64,000 bases of DNA from JANWHQ01 sp963775275 (GCA_963775275.1 CAVZII010000005.1:3720001-3784000), one strand, 5' to 3'; positions 47,635-57,060 are shown, numbered from the stretch's first letter. A program made the numbers and translations. Notes: a model not told the origin generated them from the sequence alone.

Positions 47635-49566
47635 TCAAACCGAGACCTGGGTCCCCAGCTCGACCACACGCCCCGGCGGAATCCGAAAGAAATCCGTTGG
47701 ATTTGTGGCGTTCTTCATCAGGAAGATAAAGAGCCGGTCCTGCCAGACGGGCAGGCCCTCGTGCGCCGAGGCGACGACCGAGCGCCGGCCGAGGAAGAAG
47801 GAGGTCTTCATCATCTCGAACTTCAGGCCCTCCTGGCGGGCCAGGGCCAGGGCCCGCGGGATGTTGGGACTCTCCATGAAGCCGTAGCGCACGGTCATGC
47901 GCGCGAAGTCGTCGTTGATGCGGTCGAGCACGACGCGCTGGTCGTCGGGCGCGCGCGGCGTGTCGGTCGTCTGGACGGTCAGGATCAGGTTCTGTTCGTG
48001 CAGGACGCGGTTGTGCTTGAGGTTGTGCATCAGGGCGACCGGGGCGACCTGGGGATCGGAGGTCAGGAACATGGCCGTTCCGGCCACGCGGAAGGGCGGA
48101 CGGGCCTCGAGCGTGGCGATCAGGTCGTCGAGCGGGACGGAGTTCCGCCGCACCTTGTCGGCGAGGATCCGGGTCCCGCTGGTCCAGGTCCAGATCACCA
48201 GCATGATCCCGAGGGCGAGCAGAATGGGCATCCAGCCGCCCTGGGCGATCTTGAGCGCGTTCGAGCTCAGGAAGACGAGGTCGACGCACAGGAACGGCGC
48301 GACGACCGCCAGCGAGAGGGAGAGCGGCCACTTCCACAGCCGGCGCTCGATGACGAACAGGAGCAACACCGTCACCACCATCGTGCCGGTCACCGCGATC
48401 CCGTAGGCCGAAGCCATGTTGGACGAGCTGCGGAACGAGAACAGCAGCAGCAACACGCCCAGGAGCAGGAAGGTGTTGACGGCCGGCGCGAAGATCTGGC
48501 CCGCCATCGTCTCGCTCGTACGGCGGATCTGCATCCGGGGCAGGAGGCCGAGCTGGACCGCCTGCTGGGTGACCGAGAAGGCGCCGGTGATCACGGCCTG
48601 GCTGGCGATGACCGTCGCGGCCGTCGTGAGCGCCAGGACCGGCCAATAGAACGTCGGCGGAATCATCCGGTAGAAAGGATCGACCCGCGCCGAGGGGTCG
48701 TGCAGCACCAGCGCGCCCTGGCCGAAGTAGTTGATGAGCAGGCACGGCAGGACGATCGTCAGCCAGGCCGTCCGGATCGGGGCTTTGCCGAAGTGGCCCA
48801 TATCGGCGTAGAGCGCCTCCGCGCCGGTCACCACCAGGAAGACGCTGCCCAGGATGGCGAAGCCAAGAACGCCGTTGTGGACAAGGAGCTGCACGCCCCA
48901 TTGCGGGCTGAGCGCCTGGAGGACCTGCGGCGCCTTGGCGATGTCGGCCAGGCCCATCAGCGCCAGGACGACGAACCACACGAGCGTCACCGGCCCGAAG
49001 AACCGCCCGACGGCCGCCGTGCCGCGCGATTGCACGGCGAACAGGGCGATCAGAATGCCGGCGGCGACCGGCAGGACATAGGGGGCGAAGACGGCGCCCC
49101 CGGGCGCGGAGGTGAGGCCCTCGGCCGCCGACAGCACCGAGATCGAAGGCGTGATCAGCCCGTCGCCGTAGAAGAGCGCCGCACCGCACACGCCGAGGAA
49201 GAAGATGAAGGCCGATCGGCGGCCGACCGCGTGCTGTGCCAGCGCCATCAGCGAAAGCGTCCCGCCTTCTCCGGCGTTGTCCGCTCTCATGACGATGACG
49301 ACATATTTGAGCGTGACCACCAAGAGCAGCGCCCAGAAGACCAGCGAGATCACGCCCAGCACCGTGGCTGGCGTCGTCCCGCCGCCGGCGTGGGCCAGCG
49401 CTTCGCGCACGGCGTAGATCGGGCTGGTGCCGATGTCGCCGAACACCACGCCGATGGAGCCCAGCGTCAGGCCCCAGAAGCCCTGGCCCTGGTGGGACGC
49501 TGAAGTCCCGACTGAAGCGGACTGATCGATCGCGGCGGGTGCGGAATGGACCGAAGCGTCGGTCAC
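47635..49566 (-). CDS. kup: Low-affinity potassium transporter Kup
   Basis: A 643-residue membrane protein of the KUP/HAK family. The first helix contains GFWGLTLGSIGVVFGDIGTSPIYAVREAL, and ADNAGEGGTLSLMALAQ follows, both diagnostic. About 12 transmembrane segments precede the cytoplasmic tail. It brings in K+ with protons. GTG start with GGAGG at ideal spacing. It is convergent with kdpDE-like genes and divergent from the SLC13 permease. Confidence 0.95.
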   Translation of the reverse strand: MTDASVHSAPAAIDQSASVGTSASHQGQGFWGLTLGSIGVVFGDIGTSPIYAVREALAHAGGGTTPATVLGVISLVFWALLLVVTLKYVVIVMRADNAGEGGTLSLMALAQHAVGRRSAFIFFLGVCGAALFYGDGLITPSISVLSAAEGLTSAPGGAVFAPYVLPVAAGILIALFAVQSRGTAAVGRFFGPVTLVWFVVLALMGLADIAKAPQVLQALSPQWGVQLLVHNGVLGFAILGSVFLVVTGAEALYADMGHFGKAPIRTAWLTIVLPCLLINYFGQGALVLHDPSARVDPFYRMIPPTFYWPVLALTTAATVIASQAVITGAFSVTQQAVQLGLLPRMQIRRTSETMAGQIFAPAVNTFLLLGVLLLLFSFRSSSNMASAYGIAVTGTMVVTVLLLFVIERRLWKWPLSLSLAVVAPFLCVDLVFLSSNALKIAQGGWMPILLALGIMLVIWTWTSGTRILADKVRRNSVPLDDLIATLEARPPFRVAGTAMFLTSDPQVAPVALMHNLKHNRVLHEQNLILTVQTTDTPRAPDDQRVVLDRINDDFARMTVRYGFMESPNIPRALALARQEGLKFEMMKTSFFLGRRSVVASAHEGLPVWQDRLFIFLMKNATNPTDFFRIPPGRVVELGTQVSV

Positions 49567-49771
49567 GGGCGCCTCCTGTTCGAGAGGCGCGCCTTCTATC
49601 GCCGAGCGTCGTCAGGGTTCGATACGGAACACGGCCCGGCGGCGTAAGCACGGCATAAGGACGTGACGGCCGCGGTCACGGGTGCTGGCGTGGCGGAACC
49701 GGCCGCGCGCCGGGGCATATTGACCTGGCGCATTTCAGGCGCCCCAGCTGGCGCGGACGGCAAAGGAGCCG

Positions 49772-51505
49772 ATGGACCTGCATCCCGCCATCGCCAGCGC
49801 CTTGATCCTGGTGCTCAGCCTCAGCCTGTTCGTGTGGGGCCGGCTGCGTCACGACTTCGTCGCGCTGGCGTCCCTGGGCGCGTGCCTCGCGGTAGGGCTG
49901 GTCTCGCCCAAGCAGGCGTTTCTTGGTTTCGCCGACCCCGCGGTCATCACCGTTGCGGCGGTGCTGGTCGTCGGACGGGCCATAGAACTCACCGGCGTGG
50001 CCGGCGCCGTGATGCGCCGGCTCCTGCCCGACCACGCGCCATTCTCGCTGCAGCTGACCGGCCTCCTGGCCATCGCGACGACGCTCTCGGCGTTCATGAA
50101 CGACATCGCCGCCCTGACCGTGACCATGCCGGCCGCGATCGACATCTGCCGTCGCCGCGGCCTGTCGCCGGGCGCCGCGCTGATGCCGCTGGCGTTCGCG
50201 ACCGTGCTGGGCGGCATGGCCACCCTGATCGGCACGCCTGCGAACCTGATCCTGTCATCGTTTCGGGCAGAGTCTCTCGGCCACGGCTTCGGCTTCTTCA
50301 CCATGACGCCCGTCGGCGGCGCCGTGGCTGCCTGCGGCGTCGCCTTTCTCGGCCTGGTCGGTTGGCGGATGACGCCCAGGCGCGCGCCGCCCACTGAGTC
50401 CGAACGACAGGCCTACCGGGTCTTCGAGCTCTTCGTTCCCCCCGGCCGGGACGTGGGCATGGACGAGTTCCGCCAGCTCCTTCCCAAGGTGAGAGGCGCA
50501 GTGATCGCGGTCTTTGCGGTCCCCGGCCATGACGGACGGGACTCCCGGCGTCTGGCCGAAGGCGACCGGCTTCTCATCAGCGCCTACGACGACCCATGGA
50601 AGGTCGCGGACCTGCTGCATCTGGAATTCGTTCATCCGCGCAGCCGCGCCGGCGATGCGGTGACGACGCGGGCGGTCGTGGCCCGGGGCTCGCCGCTGAT
50701 CGGCGAGCCGCATGGCTTCGTGTCGGCCAAGACGGATGGGGAGCTGCGCGTCATAGCGGCGGGCCCGCGGGCGGCCGCCGAACGCCAGCCGCTGGGCGCC
50801 CTGGCGATGGAGGTCGGCGACCAAGTCTACCTCCACGGCTCCGCCCGGGTCCTGGCGGCGTTCAATCGATACGCCCGGTTGTTGGAGGTCGACCGGTCGG
50901 ATGCGAGCCCGGTCGACCGGCGGCGCGCGCCGCTGGCGCTTGGGATCTATGGCGCCGCCGTCCTGGTGTCGGTGCTGTTCGGCGTCTCGACGGCCATCAC
51001 CTTCCTGGCTGCGGCCGCGGCCCTGTCCGTCCTCAGGCTGTTGCCGCCTCACGAGGTCTACAGCTCCATCGACTGGCCCGCTGTGGTCCTCCTGGCGGCG
51101 ATGATCCCTGTGGGCCGCAGCTTCGAGAGCAGCGGCGCCGCCCAGCTGGCGGCGGACTTCCTCGCCCAGGGCCTGGTCCACGCGCCGATCATCCTGGCCA
51201 TCGGGGCCATGAGCGCGACGACCATGGTCCTGTCGGCCTTCCTGAACAATGTGGCGACGGCGGTGATCATGGGCCCCATCGCCATCAGCGTCTCCCGCGT
51301 GCTGGGAGTCCCCGAGGACGCCTTGCTGCTGGCCGTCCTGGTCGGCGCGTCGTCGAACTTCCTCACCCCCATCGGGCACCAGAACAGCCTTCTGGTCATG
51401 GGGCCGGGCGGCTACCGGTTCGGCGACTACATCCGCGCCGGCTGGATGCTGTCTGTCATCGTGATCGGCCTGTCTTCGGTGATTCTGGCCGCGATCTACA
51501 GTTGA
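49772..51505 (+). CDS. SLC13 family permease with RCK_C (TrkA_C-type) domains
   Basis: A 577-residue protein with two membrane halves of the arsenite/citrate/sulphate permease fold. The re-entrant loops are NDIAALTVTMPAA and NNVATAVIMGPIA, flanked by GTPANLILSS and SSNFLTPIGHQNS. Between them (about residues 220-370) are two soluble RCK_C-like domains (MDEFRQLLPKVRGAVIAVFAVPG and a repeat). Members move dicarboxylates, sulphate or similar anions with Na+. AAAGGAG lies six nt before the ATG. Confidence 0.9.
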   Translation: MDLHPAIASALILVLSLSLFVWGRLRHDFVALASLGACLAVGLVSPKQAFLGFADPAVITVAAVLVVGRAIELTGVAGAVMRRLLPDHAPFSLQLTGLLAIATTLSAFMNDIAALTVTMPAAIDICRRRGLSPGAALMPLAFATVLGGMATLIGTPANLILSSFRAESLGHGFGFFTMTPVGGAVAACGVAFLGLVGWRMTPRRAPPTESERQAYRVFELFVPPGRDVGMDEFRQLLPKVRGAVIAVFAVPGHDGRDSRRLAEGDRLLISAYDDPWKVADLLHLEFVHPRSRAGDAVTTRAVVARGSPLIGEPHGFVSAKTDGELRVIAAGPRAAAERQPLGALAMEVGDQVYLHGSARVLAAFNRYARLLEVDRSDASPVDRRRAPLALGIYGAAVLVSVLFGVSTAITFLAAAAALSVLRLLPPHEVYSSIDWPAVVLLAAMIPVGRSFESSGAAQLAADFLAQGLVHAPIILAIGAMSATTMVLSAFLNNVATAVIMGPIAISVSRVLGVPEDALLLAVLVGASSNFLTPIGHQNSLLVMGPGGYRFGDYIRAGWMLSVIVIGLSSVILAAIYS

Positions 51506-51579
51506 GCTCGGCCGGCCTGGCAGACGGGGCGCCGGGTGCGCATGGACTGGGGCCTTGCCGAACCCTGCGTCGACGTGTA

Positions 51580-51594
51580 CTTTGTAGTACAAAG
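51580..51594. promoter_or_regulatory. 15-bp perfect palindrome, probable operator
   Basis: CTTTGTA-G-TACAAAG is a perfect 7-bp inverted repeat with a single central base. It lies 11 nt before the start codon of the membrane-protein gene, where it could both overlap the promoter and block transcription. The winged-helix protein encoded next is the obvious candidate to bind it. Confidence 0.6.
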
Positions 51595-51604
51595 GGGATG
51601 CGTC

Positions 51605-52228
51605 ATGCGAGACCTCGAGCGGGCCCTGGCGGACATCAGCGAGATCCGGGGGCAGATCGCCCGCGGCACGGAGTTCCGCGGCTACGGCGCGGCGACCCTG
51701 GCCCTGACCGGGGTGCTGGCCGCGCTGGCGGCCGTGGCCCAGGCGCGATGGCTGCCTAGCCCCGGCGCTGACGTCCTGTCCTATATCGCCCTGTGGACAT
51801 CGACGGCCGCCGTCTCGGTGATCGTGATCGGGATCGAGACGGTCAGCCGCTCGCGCCGGATGCACACGGGAATGGCCCAGGAGATGATCCTGTCGGCGGT
51901 CGAGCAGTTCCTGCCCGCGGCGCTGGCGGGCGTGCTGCTGACCGTGGTCCTGCTTCGCTTCGCACCCGATGAGCTGTGGATGCTGCCCGGCCTGTGGCAG
52001 GTCGTCTTCAGCCTCGGCGTCTTCGCCTCCAGCCGCTTCCTGCCGCGGCCCATGCTGCTGGTCGGGGGCTGGTACCTGGCTGGCGGCCTCGTGTGCCTGG
52101 TGCTGGCCAGGGGCCAGGACGCCTTCTCCCCCTGGGCCATGGGCGCGCCGTTCGGCGTCGGCCAGCTCCTGGTGGCGGCGATCCTGCAACATCATTCGAG
52201 AAAGTCCGATGAGCGTTTCCAAGCCTGA
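51605..52228 (+). CDS. Membrane protein of unknown function, partner of a winged-helix regulator
   Basis: A 207-residue protein with five or six hydrophobic segments (GAATLALTGVLAALAAVA, LWTSTAAVSVIVIGIE, FLPAALAGVLLTVVLLRF, LPGLWQVVFSLGVFASSRF, LVGGWYLAGGLVCLVL, FGVGQLLVAAIL). The start RDLERALADISEIRGQIARGTEFRGYG is charged. No enzyme motif is visible. The ATG at 51605 is preferred to the one at 51536 because it follows the operator and a GGGG site. It overlaps the HTH gene by 20 nt, indicating a co-regulated pair. Confidence 0.8.
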   Translation: MRDLERALADISEIRGQIARGTEFRGYGAATLALTGVLAALAAVAQARWLPSPGADVLSYIALWTSTAAVSVIVIGIETVSRSRRMHTGMAQEMILSAVEQFLPAALAGVLLTVVLLRFAPDELWMLPGLWQVVFSLGVFASSRFLPRPMLLVGGWYLAGGLVCLVLARGQDAFSPWAMGAPFGVGQLLVAAILQHHSRKSDERFQA

Positions 52229-52598
52229 CCCCACGCCGGCGGGCCGCTTCGCCTACGAAGGCCTGGACCGGGTGATCCACGAGCGGGCGCGCCTGGGCGT
52301 GCTGACCTCCCTGATGGGCCATCCCAAGGGGCTGCCTTTCGCCGACCTGAAGGCCTTGTGCCGCCTGACCGACGGCAACCTCAGCCGGCACCTGCAGGTG
52401 CTGGAGGAGGCGGGGATCGTCGAGATGATCAAGGGCTTCGAACGCAAGCGGCCCCTGACGCTCTGCCGGATCACCGACGAGGGGCGGCGGCGCTACCTCG
52501 AGTACCTGCAGGTGCTGGAGCAGGTCGTCCGCGACGCCGCCCGGGCCGCGGCGGCGGAGTCGCCGCCGGGATCGCTCGGACGGCTGGCGCGGGCCTGA
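52209..52598 (+). CDS. Winged-helix DNA-binding regulator (HTH_34-type)
   Basis: A 129-residue protein with RARLGVLTSLMGHPKGLPFADLKALCRLTDGNLSRHLQVLEEAGIVEM, a winged helix of the small MarR/ArsR-like HTH_34 family, followed by a short helix used for dimerisation. It has no sensory domain. Translation overlaps the membrane-protein gene by 20 nt, and the uppS-like gene follows 21 nt later. Binding to the palindrome at 51580 is proposed. Confidence 0.88.
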   Translation: MSVSKPDPTPAGRFAYEGLDRVIHERARLGVLTSLMGHPKGLPFADLKALCRLTDGNLSRHLQVLEEAGIVEMIKGFERKRPLTLCRITDEGRRRYLEYLQVLEQVVRDAARAAAAESPPGSLGRLARA

Positions 52599-52619
52599 TC
52601 TTTGCAGGACTGGCTTTCG

Positions 52620-53363
52620 ATGCAGGGTGTTCAGGACGGCGAGGCGAAGGTGCACGTCGCGATCATCATGGACGGCAACGGCCGCTGGGCCACCCGCCAG
52701 GGCCTGCCGCGCGCCCGCGGGCACGAGGCCGGCATGGAGGCCGTCCGCCGCACGGTGGAGGCCGCCGCCGAGCTCGGGGTCGGGACCTTGACGCTGTTCG
52801 CCTTCGCCGCCTCCAACTGGAAGCGTCCGCCCGCCGAGGTCGAGCACCTGATGTGGCTGTTCCAGCGCTATCTCAGGGCGGACCTGGACCGGTTCGTCGA
52901 GCAGGGCGCGCGGGTCACCATGATCGGCCGGCGCGACCGGCTGGCGCCGGGGCTGAGGCGCGAGGTGGAGCGGGCCGAGGATCTGAGCGCCCAGGGCCGC
53001 CGCATCCACGTCCGCATCGCCGTCGACTATTCCTCGCGTGAGGCGATCGCCCAGGCCGCCGCCGCCTGGGCCCAGGGCGCGCCGCCGCCACGGGCGCTGT
53101 TCGGCGAGACCCGCCTCCTGGCCGCCGGGCCGCCGGACGAGCGGGCCGCCGATGTGGACCTCCTGATCCGGACGGGCGGGGAGCGGCGGCTGTCGGACTT
53201 CCTCCTGTGGGAGTGCGCCTTCGCCGAGCTCTGGTTCACCGACGTCATGTGGCCGGACTTCGGCGCCGAGGACCTGGCCGCCGCGCTCGAGGACTACGCG
53301 CGCCGCCAGCGCAGGTTCGGGGCCACGCCCGAGCAGGCGCGGCCCGCGCTCGAGCCTGCCTGA
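52620..53363 (+). CDS. Cis-prenyltransferase (undecaprenyl diphosphate synthase-like)
   Basis: A 247-residue enzyme of the UppS family. The start HVAIIMDGNGRWATRQGLPRARGH holds the catalytic Asp and the diphosphate-binding region. TLFAFAASNWKRP and the C-terminal RTGGERRLSDFLLWECAFAELWFTD are also conserved, so it is probably active. It makes a long polyprenyl diphosphate from IPP. The ATG at 52620 follows CAGGAC; an in-frame TTG 18 nt upstream is less likely. Its position behind a dedicated regulator suggests it is a second, conditional copy next to the usual essential uppS elsewhere. Confidence 0.9.
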   Translation: MQGVQDGEAKVHVAIIMDGNGRWATRQGLPRARGHEAGMEAVRRTVEAAAELGVGTLTLFAFAASNWKRPPAEVEHLMWLFQRYLRADLDRFVEQGARVTMIGRRDRLAPGLRREVERAEDLSAQGRRIHVRIAVDYSSREAIAQAAAAWAQGAPPPRALFGETRLLAAGPPDERAADVDLLIRTGGERRLSDFLLWECAFAELWFTDVMWPDFGAEDLAAALEDYARRQRRFGATPEQARPALEPA

Positions 53364-53483
53364 GCGCCTCCCAGAGGCTTCGAACCGGCAGCCCGACGCG
53401 CCGCGAACCCCGATAGCCTCTCGACAATTCGTCCAGGACGCGAAACCTTGGGCGGGGGAAACAACGCACGGGCTGTTCGAAGC

Positions 53484-54689
53484 ATGAGCGCAGAAGACAC
53501 TTGCCGCGCCCTGTTGGCCGCCGCCGACGTGGAGATCGACGGATCGCGGCCTTGGGACATCAAGGTGCACAACCGCCAACTGTTCACCCGGGTCATGGCC
53601 CAGGGATCGCTGGGGCTGGGCGAAGCCTACATGGACGGCTGGTGGGACTGCGACGCACTGGACCAGTTCTTCGACCGGGTGGTGGGCGCGGACCTGGGCG
53701 CCAAGCTCAAGATCACGCCCGACCTCGCCTGGTTGGTGGTGAAGTCCAAGCTGCAGAACCGCCAGAACAGCCGGTACGTCTGGGAGGTGGCCGACGTCCA
53801 CTACAACCTGGACGTCGACATCTTCGAGGCCACCTTCGACAAGCGCCTGACGGGCAGCTGCGGCTATTGGGCCGAGGCCAAGGACCTGGACGCCGCCCAG
53901 GACGCCAAGCTCGACCTGATCTGCCGCAAGGCGGGGCTGGAGAAGGGCCAGCGGGTCTGGGACATCGGCTGCGGCTGGGGCGCCTTCATGGGCTATGCAG
54001 CCCAGACCTATGGGGTGGAGTGCGTCGGCGTGACGGTGTCGCGCGAGCAGGTCGCCTACGCCTCAAAGCGCTACGCGGGCCTGCCGGTGGAGTTCCAGCT
54101 CAAGGACTATCGCGACTTCGACGGGCGGGCCGACCATGTGGTGTCCATGGGCATGTTCGAGCACGTGGGCTCCAAGAACTACCGGGCCTACTTCGAGTGC
54201 GCCCGCCGCGCCCTGACCGGCGACGGCCTGTTCGTGCTGCACACGATCTGGGGCAACGAGCGGCGCAACAACATCGAACCCTGGCTGGACAAGTACATCT
54301 TCCCCAATGGCGTGCTGCCGACCATCGGCCAGGTGGGCGAGGCGGTCGAGGGGCTCTTCGTCGTCGAGGACGTCGAGAACTTCGGCGCCTACTACGACCT
54401 GACGCTGATGGCCTGGAACGAGAAGTTCCAGTCCAACCGGCCGCGCATGGCCGAGCGCTACGGCGAGCGGTTCTGCCGGATGTGGGAGTATTATCTGCTG
54501 TGCTGCGCGGGCGGGTTCCGCAGCCGCAAGATCAGCGTCGGCCAGTTCGTGCTCTCGCCCAAGGGCGTGCGGGGCAACTGGCGGCTGAAGCCCAAGGCGC
54601 AGGCGCGCATCGCCGCGCCGGCCGCGGCTCCCGCCGCTGCGGCGACGGCCAGGCCGAAGTCGAAGGCCAAGGCGCAGGCGCGGACGTAA
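53484..54689 (+). CDS. Cyclopropane-fatty-acyl-phospholipid synthase
   Basis: A 401-residue SAM-dependent methyltransferase of the Cfa family. It has the N-terminal lipid-binding half (GLGEAYMDGWWDCDALDQFF), the SAM motif VWDIGCGWGAFM, and the family blocks YGVECVGVTVSREQVAYA, SMGMFEHVG and LDKYIFPNGVLPTIGQV. The bicarbonate/catalytic Cys, Glu and Tyr regions of Cfa are recognisable. It methylenates unsaturated phospholipid chains at the inner membrane. The C-terminal tail is a lysine/alanine-rich repeat (PKSKAKAQART) unlike E. coli Cfa. A TTG at 53448 is an alternative start. Confidence 0.9.
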   Translation: MSAEDTCRALLAAADVEIDGSRPWDIKVHNRQLFTRVMAQGSLGLGEAYMDGWWDCDALDQFFDRVVGADLGAKLKITPDLAWLVVKSKLQNRQNSRYVWEVADVHYNLDVDIFEATFDKRLTGSCGYWAEAKDLDAAQDAKLDLICRKAGLEKGQRVWDIGCGWGAFMGYAAQTYGVECVGVTVSREQVAYASKRYAGLPVEFQLKDYRDFDGRADHVVSMGMFEHVGSKNYRAYFECARRALTGDGLFVLHTIWGNERRNNIEPWLDKYIFPNGVLPTIGQVGEAVEGLFVVEDVENFGAYYDLTLMAWNEKFQSNRPRMAERYGERFCRMWEYYLLCCAGGFRSRKISVGQFVLSPKGVRGNWRLKPKAQARIAAPAAAPAAAATARPKSKAKAQART

Positions 54690-54698
54690 GACGCCCGT

Positions 54699-55850
54699 TC
54701 AGCCCGCGAGGCGCTGGACGATCGGCTCGCCCTTGGCCTCCCTGTAGGCGCTCGTGACGATGGGGCGGGTCCAGTACTGCTCGAACCACTGCCTGAGCCA
54801 GGGATCCTGGCGCACGAAGCGCGTGGCCTCGTCGTCGAGGCTGACCTTGGCCTGGATCTGATCGAGCGTCAGGCCCTGGGCCACGAGCGGGCGGACCTGG
54901 TCCTGCACGGCCTGGATCAGGGCGATGAGCCGGCCGACGTAGCGGCGATCGTGCTGCGGGGCGCCGTGGCCGGGGACGAGGATGCGGAAATCGTAGGCCC
55001 CGATCCTGCGAAGGACCTGGATCCACTCGGCCGGATAGGCCTCGAAGCCGAAGGGAATCGGCAGGACCACCGTCTCGCCCGCGACCAGGATGCGCTGGCG
55101 CGGCAGCCAGACAACCGCATCGCCATCGGTGTCGGCCTTGCCGAGGAACATCGCCTGGACGGGCCTCGCCGCGTCGGGCAGCTCCAGCCGGTCGGTGAAG
55201 CCTTCCCCGGGCTGGACGGTGATCGCGCCGTCCATGTCCTGGACGTACTGGGTGAACAGGCGCGCCATCGCCTCCCAGCCGGCCCGCTCGGCCGGCGTAC
55301 GCGCCTTGCCGGCCATCTGGCGGCCATAGCCGATGTAGCCCCGGTACTTGTCGAGCATGGCCTTGTTCGCCGCCGGGTCGAAGGCGGCGGGCGCGTTCAT
55401 CGTGGCCGGATCGCCCAGGTGCGCGCGCGTGGCCTCGGTGGAGATCACCCGCGCGTCCGGCCATGCGGCGAGGACGGCGGGCAGGCCTAGCGGCTTGTCG
55501 CCGTGCCACTGGCTGATGATCACCGCCTTGACCGGCTTTCGGCTGAGGCTCCGGATCAGACCGACGATCCGGCGGCCGGAGCCTGGCGTGCCGCCGGAAT
55601 CCACCATGACCAGGCCGTCGGCCTGCTCGACCACGGTGACATTGCCGATGGGCTGGAGATGGAAGGGCTTGGCCTGGCGGATCAGCCAGACGCCGGGGTC
55701 GAGCTTCTGGACCTCCTCGAAGTAGCCGTCCTGGGGCGTGGGCCCTTCCGGGTTGCGGGTCGTCTCGGCGGCGGCGGAGTGGACGAACGCGGCGGCGAGG
55801 GCGAACGCGGCGAGAACTCTCGTCCGGAATGGCTGTCGGAGGCCGGTCAT
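54699..55850 (-). CDS. Exported metallo-beta-lactamase-fold protein with altered metal ligands
   Basis: A 383-residue protein with a signal peptide (to about HSAAAE). The MBL fold is clear from GVWLIRQAKPF, GNVTVVEQADGLVMVDSGGTPG and the later PGHGAPQHD. However the HxHxDH motif is SQWHGDK (residues 113-119): the first His is Gln114 and the last is Lys119, leaving His116 and Asp118. The binuclear zinc site of typical hydrolases is therefore disrupted, and the enzyme may be mononuclear or non-catalytic. It is convergent with the cfa gene. Confidence 0.82.
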   Translation of the reverse strand: MTGLRQPFRTRVLAAFALAAAFVHSAAAETTRNPEGPTPQDGYFEEVQKLDPGVWLIRQAKPFHLQPIGNVTVVEQADGLVMVDSGGTPGSGRRIVGLIRSLSRKPVKAVIISQWHGDKPLGLPAVLAAWPDARVISTEATRAHLGDPATMNAPAAFDPAANKAMLDKYRGYIGYGRQMAGKARTPAERAGWEAMARLFTQYVQDMDGAITVQPGEGFTDRLELPDAARPVQAMFLGKADTDGDAVVWLPRQRILVAGETVVLPIPFGFEAYPAEWIQVLRRIGAYDFRILVPGHGAPQHDRRYVGRLIALIQAVQDQVRPLVAQGLTLDQIQAKVSLDDEATRFVRQDPWLRQWFEQYWTRPIVTSAYREAKGEPIVQRLAG

Positions 55851-55956
55851 GCCTCCCATCCTTGAGGCGCAGGCTGGAGCCGTCCAGAGCAAACCGCCCA
55901 GGGCCGCGGGACGGGGCGGCGCAGCGCGTCGGCCGCCAGGCGGGACGGCGGGAGGC

Positions 55957-57060
55957 TCATGGGACCACGATCGCGCCCACGGTGCGATAGGCTTCCATGT
56001 CCTCGAAGCAGGCGTTGATCGCGTCCAGCCGGTAGCGGCCGGTGATCAGGGGCGCGAAGTCCAGGAGACCCTTCTCGGCGAAGTCGGCGAAGCGCTGGAA
56101 GTCGCGATAGATCGAGATGTCGCCGTGCTGGCTGGAGTGGACGGTCTTGCCGCCCGCGCCCATCCAGAGCGCGGGCAGGGCGGCCTTGGCGGTGAAGTCC
56201 CACGGCACGCTGGCGAGCACGAGCTGGCCGCCCGAACGGGTGACGCCGTAGGCCTCCTCGATCACCTTGGGATCGGCCGAGGCCTCGTAGACGAAGTCCG
56301 CGCCCCAGCCCTGGAAGCCGCCGAGGTCGGGCGTGATGGCGCGCACCTGCTCGCCCACCGGCCCGGCGCCGGGGTCGACCGCGTCGGTCGCGCCGATGCT
56401 GAGCGCGAGCTCGCGGCGATGGGGCAGGGGATCGACCGCGATGATCCGTTCGGCGCCCGCGAGCCTGGCGCCGAGGAGGTAGCACAGGCCCGTCGCGCCG
56501 CAGCCCAGGACCGCGGCGGTCGAGCCGCGCCTGACCGGCGCGGTGATCAGCGCCGCGCCGACCCCGGCGGCGCCAGCGATGGAGAGGAAGGCGAGGGTCT
56601 CGTCCGAGAGGGCGGACCGGATCGGGACGACCTGGTTCTCGTCCATGGTGGCGAGTTCGGCGAAGCCGCCCATGTTGGCGTCGGCGAAGACCTCGCGGCC
56701 GTCGGCCAGATGGCCTCGCGCGTCGCTCTTTCGTGCGGCGATGGTGACACACTGGCCGGGCCGGCCGCCCAGGCAGAACCGGCACATGCCGCAATAGGAT
56801 GTGGCCGAGAGGATCACCCGCTCGCCCGGCTTGGCGACAGAGACTCCGGGCCCGGCCGCTTCGACGACGCCGACCGCGCCGTGCCCGCGGATCTGAGGCG
56901 ACTTGGCGAGCCAGGTCCGCGGCTTGGAGTCGATGACGTCGGTGACGCAGGCGTTGGCGGCGGCGATCCGGACGCGCAACTCGCGCGGGCCGAGGGGGCG
57001 CGGCTCGACGTCCTCGACCGTCTGAGGCTGGCCGGGACCCCACCAGATGGCGGCCCTCAT
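55957..57060 (-). CDS. Zinc-binding alcohol dehydrogenase-like protein
   Basis: A 367-residue medium-chain dehydrogenase. The structural zinc site CGMCRFCLGGRPGQC and the NAD fold VLGCGATGLCYLLGA are intact. In the usual GHE catalytic block the sequence is GHGAVGVVEAAG, so the Glu is Gly. The first Cys ligand (NACVTD) and His are present. Its start overlaps the stop of the flavoprotein gene by four nt, so it acts downstream of it in the same transcript. Confidence 0.87.
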   Translation of the reverse strand: MRAAIWWGPGQPQTVEDVEPRPLGPRELRVRIAAANACVTDVIDSKPRTWLAKSPQIRGHGAVGVVEAAGPGVSVAKPGERVILSATSYCGMCRFCLGGRPGQCVTIAARKSDARGHLADGREVFADANMGGFAELATMDENQVVPIRSALSDETLAFLSIAGAAGVGAALITAPVRRGSTAAVLGCGATGLCYLLGARLAGAERIIAVDPLPHRRELALSIGATDAVDPGAGPVGEQVRAITPDLGGFQGWGADFVYEASADPKVIEEAYGVTRSGGQLVLASVPWDFTAKAALPALWMGAGGKTVHSSQHGDISIYRDFQRFADFAEKGLLDFAPLITGRYRLDAINACFEDMEAYRTVGAIVVP

